Below, piece after piece: positions 6,334 through 9,440 of a stretch of 9,440 bases of DNA. How positions within the stretch are numbered: the first letter of the stretch is position 1; every line of letters starts with the position of its first letter. Source of the DNA: Sphingomonadaceae bacterium (GTDB taxonomy: Bacteria > Pseudomonadota > Alphaproteobacteria > Sphingomonadales > Sphingomonadaceae). The notes under the pieces are model-generated. The model worked only from the letters and a program-made list of their open reading frames with translations, had not been told where the DNA came from and did no database searches. The position numbers and the translations under genes are program-made. The DNA is taken from positions 1-9,440 of the forward strand of contig CANGBE010000045.1 in NCBI GenBank assembly GCA_947451875.1, in the 5' to 3' direction.

Positions 6334-7217
6334 GCTACGGCCTCCATTTCGGCAGCAACGAGAGTGTTGGACTTGCTTTCGGCAATCCAGTCGATGATGT
6401 GCATATTGCCGTCGAACTCCTCGACCAGCGCGGTGCAGCTCTCCACCCAGTCACCGTCGTTGTAATAGGTGATATCGCCGAACTGGCGGATCTCGGCGCA
6501 GTGGATGTGACCGCAGACCACGCCGTCGACGCCGCGCGATGCCGCTTCCTGCGCTACCGCCTGTTCGAAGTTACCTACGTACTGGACCGCATTCTTGACG
6601 CGCTTCTTCATGTAGTTGGACAGCGACCAATAGGGCAGGTGAAAGCGCCGGCGCACGGCGTTTACAACGATGTTGAAGCGCATCAGCATGCCGTATGCCT
6701 TGTCGCCGAGGAAGGCGAGCCAGCGGGCGTAGAGGACAACGCCGTCAAAGGCATCGCCGTGCTGTACCAGCAGCTTGCGGCCATCGGCAGTTTCGTGGAT
6801 CGCCTCGAGCACCAGCTCGACCCCGCCAAAAGTAAGGCCGGCGAACTGGCGCAGCACTTCGTCGTGGTTGCCGGCAACGAAGACCACGCGAGTGCCGCGA
6901 TGCGCCATCTTGAGCAGGCGGCGGACCACTTCGTTGTGCGCGTCGGGCCAGTACCAGCCCTTTTTCAGCCGCCAGCCATCGACGATATCGCCGACGAGGT
7001 AGATCGTCTCGCATTCGACCGCGCGCAGGAAATCGACCAGCATCGCCGCGTTGCAACCGCGTGTGCCGAGGTGAATGTCGGAGATCCACACGGTGCGCAG
7101 CTTGCGCTTGGGACGGAACGAGCGCGGCTCGGGCAGGTTGAGCCATTCGGGCAAGCCGGGCCGGGCAATCAGCGCTTCTTCATGCCGGTCAAGCAGGTCT
7201 TGCGGGGCTTGGAACAT
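6330..7217 (-). CDS. LpxH-like calcineurin-type metallophosphoesterase
   Basis: Predicted dinuclear-metal phosphoesterase of the family commonly annotated UDP-2,3-diacylglucosamine diphosphatase, which in LPS makers releases UMP from the lipid A precursor. All family blocks are present in the 295-residue product: DIH (Asp47, His49), GDIVDGW (Asp77), GNHDE (Asn117, His118), QHGD (His153) and GHIH (His237, His239), followed by YYNDGDWVES. It has about 35-40 residues before the catalytic domain and is longer than E. coli LpxH, so it is an LpxH-like paralogue group rather than proven LpxH. The frame is open back to 7352, but the ATG at 7217 is preferred: the extension runs through the divergent promoter region and lacks family sequence, and AAGGGA lies seven bases before this ATG. 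A perfect AGGAGGT sits 18 bases away, oddly far. It is the first gene of a two-gene operon with the glycosyltransferase. Confidence 0.87.
   Translation of the reverse strand: MFQAPQDLLDRHEEALIARPGLPEWLNLPEPRSFRPKRKLRTVWISDIHLGTRGCNAAMLVDFLRAVECETIYLVGDIVDGWRLKKGWYWPDAHNEVVRRLLKMAHRGTRVVFVAGNHDEVLRQFAGLTFGGVELVLEAIHETADGRKLLVQHGDAFDGVVLYARWLAFLGDKAYGMLMRFNIVVNAVRRRFHLPYWSLSNYMKKRVKNAVQYVGNFEQAVAQEAASRGVDGVVCGHIHCAEIRQFGDITYYNDGDWVESCTALVEEFDGNMHIIDWIAESKSNTLVAAEMEAVA
6341..6345 (-). promoter_or_regulatory. Ribosome binding site for the glycosyltransferase, inside the upstream gene
   Basis: CCTCC on the plus strand reads GGAGG on the minus strand, seven bases before the ATG at 6333. It lies within the last codons of the LpxH-like gene, so both re-initiation at the ATGA overlap and independent initiation are possible. 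Confidence 0.6.
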
Positions 7218-7284
7218 CGGTTGATCCCTTGAAATACCTCCTGACAGATAGCTCCAGCACTTTGCGCCGCTGTGACGAATTCGG

Positions 7285-7298
7285 GTCATTTCGATGAC
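7285..7298. repeat. Small inverted repeat in the divergent intergenic region
   Basis: GTCAT-TTCG-ATGAC is a perfect 5-bp stem with a four-base TTCG loop, lying in the 196-bp gap between the LpxH-like gene (reading left from 7217) and the HyuB-like gene (reading right from 7414). It could be an operator half-site pair or an RNA hairpin in either leader. There is no T-run, so it is not a typical terminator. The remainder of the gap holds no convincing gene or sigma-70 promoter that I can identify. Confidence 0.25.
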
Positions 7299-7413
7299 AC
7301 TGCCTAAAGGTCTTGGACAGCTTTCGCGTGCTGCAGACCGCGCCGCACCCACTGTCGAGCGGTCGCGGGCAGGGCTTCGTATTCATCCCATCAAATTAGG
7401 GAGAGGAAGGCCG

Positions 7414-9219
7414 ATGTCCTTCGAACTGAACCGCAAGCTTGCCGCCCCGCGCGCGCCGCTGCCGACGGCGGCGAATATCGATCCGGTGACGGCGGACATC
7501 ATTCGCGGCGCTTTCGAGACGGTATGTTTTGAAGCAGCGACCCACCTTGGTCGCGCGGCTTCATCACCGATCATCAACAGCTCGAACGAGCGCAATGCTG
7601 CCATCGTCGATGCCCATGGCCGGTTGGCGATGGGGGCAATCGGCACGCCGCAGCTGACCTTCGTCAACCAGATGATGGTGCGCTGGGCGCTGATGAACAT
7701 GGCCGAATACGATATCGGCCCGGGTGATGTGCTGCTGTCGAATGACCCCGATCACGGCGGCGGTCACCTGCCAGACTACTGCGTCTATTCCCCGGTATTC
7801 TGCGAAGAGGGCGAACTGATCGTCTTCGTCTCGCTGCAGGCGCATCAGGGCGATACTGGCGGCAAAGACCCCGGCGGCTTTACGCTGGAGGCCACTGACA
7901 TTTTCACTGAAGGCGTAACTTTCCCTTGTCTCAAGCTTGTCCACCGGGGGGCACGGCGCAGGGACGTGTTTGACATGGTGGTCCGCAACAACCGCTTCGC
8001 AACCATCGCTGGCGATTTGGCCGCGATGATCGGCGGGGTTGAGATCGCGGCAAAGCGCCTGTCCGCGCTCACCACGCACCACGGTGCAGATGTGATCAAG
8101 GCGGCGATCAACCACTCGATCGCCCACACCGAACGGCGGATGAAGCAAGAATTCTCCGCCTGGCCCGACGGTACCTATGAAGGCACGGTGCTGATCGATG
8201 CGGATACCTTGGGCACCAAGGACGTGAAAGTCCACGTTGCCTGCGCGGTGCAAGGTGACCGGCTGATAGTCGACCTTACAGGCACCGATGACCGGCAGGA
8301 ACTGGTCGGCGTGTGGAACACTTTCGCTAATTCGCGCAGCTATGTGATGACGCAGGTTGTCGCCATGGTTGATCCGACCATCGTCAAGAACGAGGGTGTG
8401 TTCAACGCGGTCGATATCATCATTCCCGAAGGCTGCATTGCCCAGCCGCCGCCGAACAAGCCTGCGGCGCTCGGCAGCTTCCATCCGGCCTGCGAGATCA
8501 CCGAAGCGGTGTGCATCGCGCTCAGCGCCGTTGTGCCCGAACGCGCGCAGCCGCAGCTCTACAAGATCGGTATGCCCAATGCAGTGATCGGCTTTGATGC
8601 GAACGGCATGTGGATGGATCAGGGCGTCGATTGCCGCTCGATGGATAGCTCCGCAGTGCAGGGGATCGACGGCTGGGGTTCCTGTCCGGTCAGCCTTGGT
8701 AACCTGCTGCTCTCGGAAGCCGAGGATGCAGAGGCCCGCTTCCCGATCCTCAACATCAGCCGCGAGATGACGGTTGATGGTGGCGGTGCAGGGCAATGGC
8801 GCGGCTCGCCCGGCAGTCTCAACGTCAAACAAGTACTCGCGCCCACCATGGCGATGGCGTGGATGGTCTCTGCCGATCACCCTTTGCGCGGCATGTGCGG
8901 CGGCGATGATGCCATTCCCTATACCAACCATTTCGAGTGGGGCTCACCCGGCCAATACAAGATCGAGCGCACCGCACAGGCCCAGCTGCCACAGGATGTG
9001 GTGATCGCCTACCAGCACGGCGGTGGTGCGGGCTTTGGCCCAGCGTTGAAGCGCGATCCGGAGGCGGTGAAAGAGGATGTGCTCGACGAATATGTCAGCC
9101 TTAATGCCGCGCGCAGCAAGTACGGCGTGGTGCTGACCGGCAGCCTTGAGGACTACACGCTGGCAGTGGATCACGCCGCCACCGATGCGCTCCGTCTGGC
9201 TTTGGGAGCGGCGGCATGA
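7414..9219 (+). CDS. Hydantoinase B/oxoprolinase-family protein (HyuB-like, acetone carboxylase alpha-related)
   Basis: Predicted cytosolic subunit that works with a HyuA-type ATPase in ATP-dependent ring opening (hydantoinase, oxoprolinase) or carboxylation of ketones (acetone and acetophenone carboxylases). The 601-residue product has the family's N-terminal DPVTADIIRGAFE at 23-35, SPIINSSNERNAAIVDAHGR at 51-70, and NDPDHGGGHLPD at 110-121. AHQGDTGG lies at 143-150, then NNRF and GDLAAMIGG near 192-208. The His and Asp residues of the third and fourth blocks are candidate metal ligands by family analogy. The C-terminus keeps GGGAGQWRGSPG and a later HGGGAGFGP followed by YVSLNAARSKYGVVL. 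The start is set by GGGAGAGGAAGG at 7399-7410, just before the ATG at 7414; the frame is open upstream to 7294 but that stretch is leader-like. Length fits HyuB (about 590) rather than the larger acetone carboxylase alpha subunit. It overlaps HyuA by ATGA. Confidence 0.9.
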   Translation: MSFELNRKLAAPRAPLPTAANIDPVTADIIRGAFETVCFEAATHLGRAASSPIINSSNERNAAIVDAHGRLAMGAIGTPQLTFVNQMMVRWALMNMAEYDIGPGDVLLSNDPDHGGGHLPDYCVYSPVFCEEGELIVFVSLQAHQGDTGGKDPGGFTLEATDIFTEGVTFPCLKLVHRGARRRDVFDMVVRNNRFATIAGDLAAMIGGVEIAAKRLSALTTHHGADVIKAAINHSIAHTERRMKQEFSAWPDGTYEGTVLIDADTLGTKDVKVHVACAVQGDRLIVDLTGTDDRQELVGVWNTFANSRSYVMTQVVAMVDPTIVKNEGVFNAVDIIIPEGCIAQPPPNKPAALGSFHPACEITEAVCIALSAVVPERAQPQLYKIGMPNAVIGFDANGMWMDQGVDCRSMDSSAVQGIDGWGSCPVSLGNLLLSEAEDAEARFPILNISREMTVDGGGAGQWRGSPGSLNVKQVLAPTMAMAWMVSADHPLRGMCGGDDAIPYTNHFEWGSPGQYKIERTAQAQLPQDVVIAYQHGGGAGFGPALKRDPEAVKEDVLDEYVSLNAARSKYGVVLTGSLEDYTLAVDHAATDALRLALGAAA

Positions 9220-9440
9220 CTTACCGCGCCAAAAATTACCGGGTCGGCATCGACATTGGCGGCACATTTACCGACTTCGCGCTGCTCAAGGACGGGCAGG
9301 TGGTGCTGCACAAGAACCTCACCACTCCGGAAGACCGCTCGCTCGGCGTGATGGAGGGGCTGGCCAAGCTGGCCGAGAAGGAAGGCTTGGATCTCACCAC
9401 CTTCCTCTCGCGCTGCGATGCTGTGGTTCATGGCACCACG
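9216..9440 (+). CDS. Hydantoinase A-family ATPase subunit (HyuA-like), 5' part, cut by window edge
   Basis: Only the first 75 codons are present. The translation begins MTYRAKNYRVGIDIGGTFTD, where GIDIGGTFTDF (11-21) is the N-terminal phosphate-binding segment of the actin/hexokinase-like ATPase fold in HyuA, acetone carboxylase beta subunits and the N-terminal half of 5-oxoprolinase. The visible part ends in CDAVVHGTT, also family-typical (V/T-HGTT). The start is backed by GGGAG at 9204-9208, seven bases before the ATG. It shares ATGA with the end of the HyuB gene, so the two are translationally coupled and probably form one heteromeric ATP-dependent enzyme. In several characterised hyu and acx operons the A-type gene comes first; here B precedes A. 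A third, gamma-like subunit downstream would point to a carboxylase, but that lies beyond the window. Confidence 0.88.
   Translation, partial: MTYRAKNYRVGIDIGGTFTDFALLKDGQVVLHKNLTTPEDRSLGVMEGLAKLAEKEGLDLTTFLSRCDAVVHGTT

Noticed and set aside
5653..6465. 270-codon plus-strand frame across the glycosyltransferase gene
   Set aside because: It crosses the junction of two well-supported minus-strand genes and has no recognisable motif.
6399..7232. 277-codon plus-strand frame opposite the LpxH-like gene
   Set aside because: The metallophosphoesterase motifs are all in the minus-strand frame; this is its complement in a high-GC codon pattern.
7564..8931. 455-codon open frame on the minus strand opposite the HyuB-like gene
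   Set aside because: The HyuB frame carries conserved blocks along its whole length, while this frame has a His/Arg/Asp-rich composition with no family pattern.

Overview
The window looks like chromosomal DNA of a high-GC alphaproteobacterium, most likely a sphingomonad (Novosphingobium, Sphingobium or Erythrobacteraceae type). That placement rests on the base composition by eye, on the particular Rieske oxygenase and Baeyer-Villiger subfamilies, and on a metallophosphoesterase/glycosyltransferase pair of a kind seen in that order. It is inference from remembered family patterns, not a search. The window is densely coding: eight genes are supported, the last cut by the right edge. I see no tRNA, rRNA, insertion sequence, CRISPR array or tandem repeat.

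Left part (1-3486): about 220 bp of upstream DNA with a short perfect palindrome, then a two-gene plus-strand operon. It encodes a 610-residue flavin-dependent Baeyer-Villiger monooxygenase and, 28 bp later, the catalytic subunit of a Rieske non-heme iron oxygenase that probably starts at a GTG. Together they suggest oxidative attack on a ketone-bearing or aromatic/alicyclic compound. No ferredoxin or reductase for the Rieske enzyme lies in the window.

Middle part (3477-5272): a minus-strand MocA/MobA-like nucleotidyltransferase whose 3' end overlaps the Rieske gene by 10 bp. A PAPS-dependent sulfotransferase follows on the plus strand, divergent from it.

Right-middle part (5269-7217): a minus-strand pair in which an LpxH-like calcineurin-type metallophosphoesterase overlaps a family-4 glycosyltransferase by ATGA. 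This is probably an envelope-lipid or glycolipid function unrelated to the catabolic genes. The glycosyltransferase and sulfotransferase stop codons share one TTAA.

Right part (7218-9440): a divergent promoter region of about 196 bp with a small hairpin, then a plus-strand hydantoinase B/A (oxoprolinase/acetone carboxylase superfamily) pair joined by an ATGA overlap, with HyuA running off the window. Substrates of the oxygenases, the sulfotransferase and the HyuBA enzyme cannot be read from the sequence. Nothing here proves a new system; the most distinctive points are the BVMO-Rieske pair and the unusual Rieske cluster and bridging residue.
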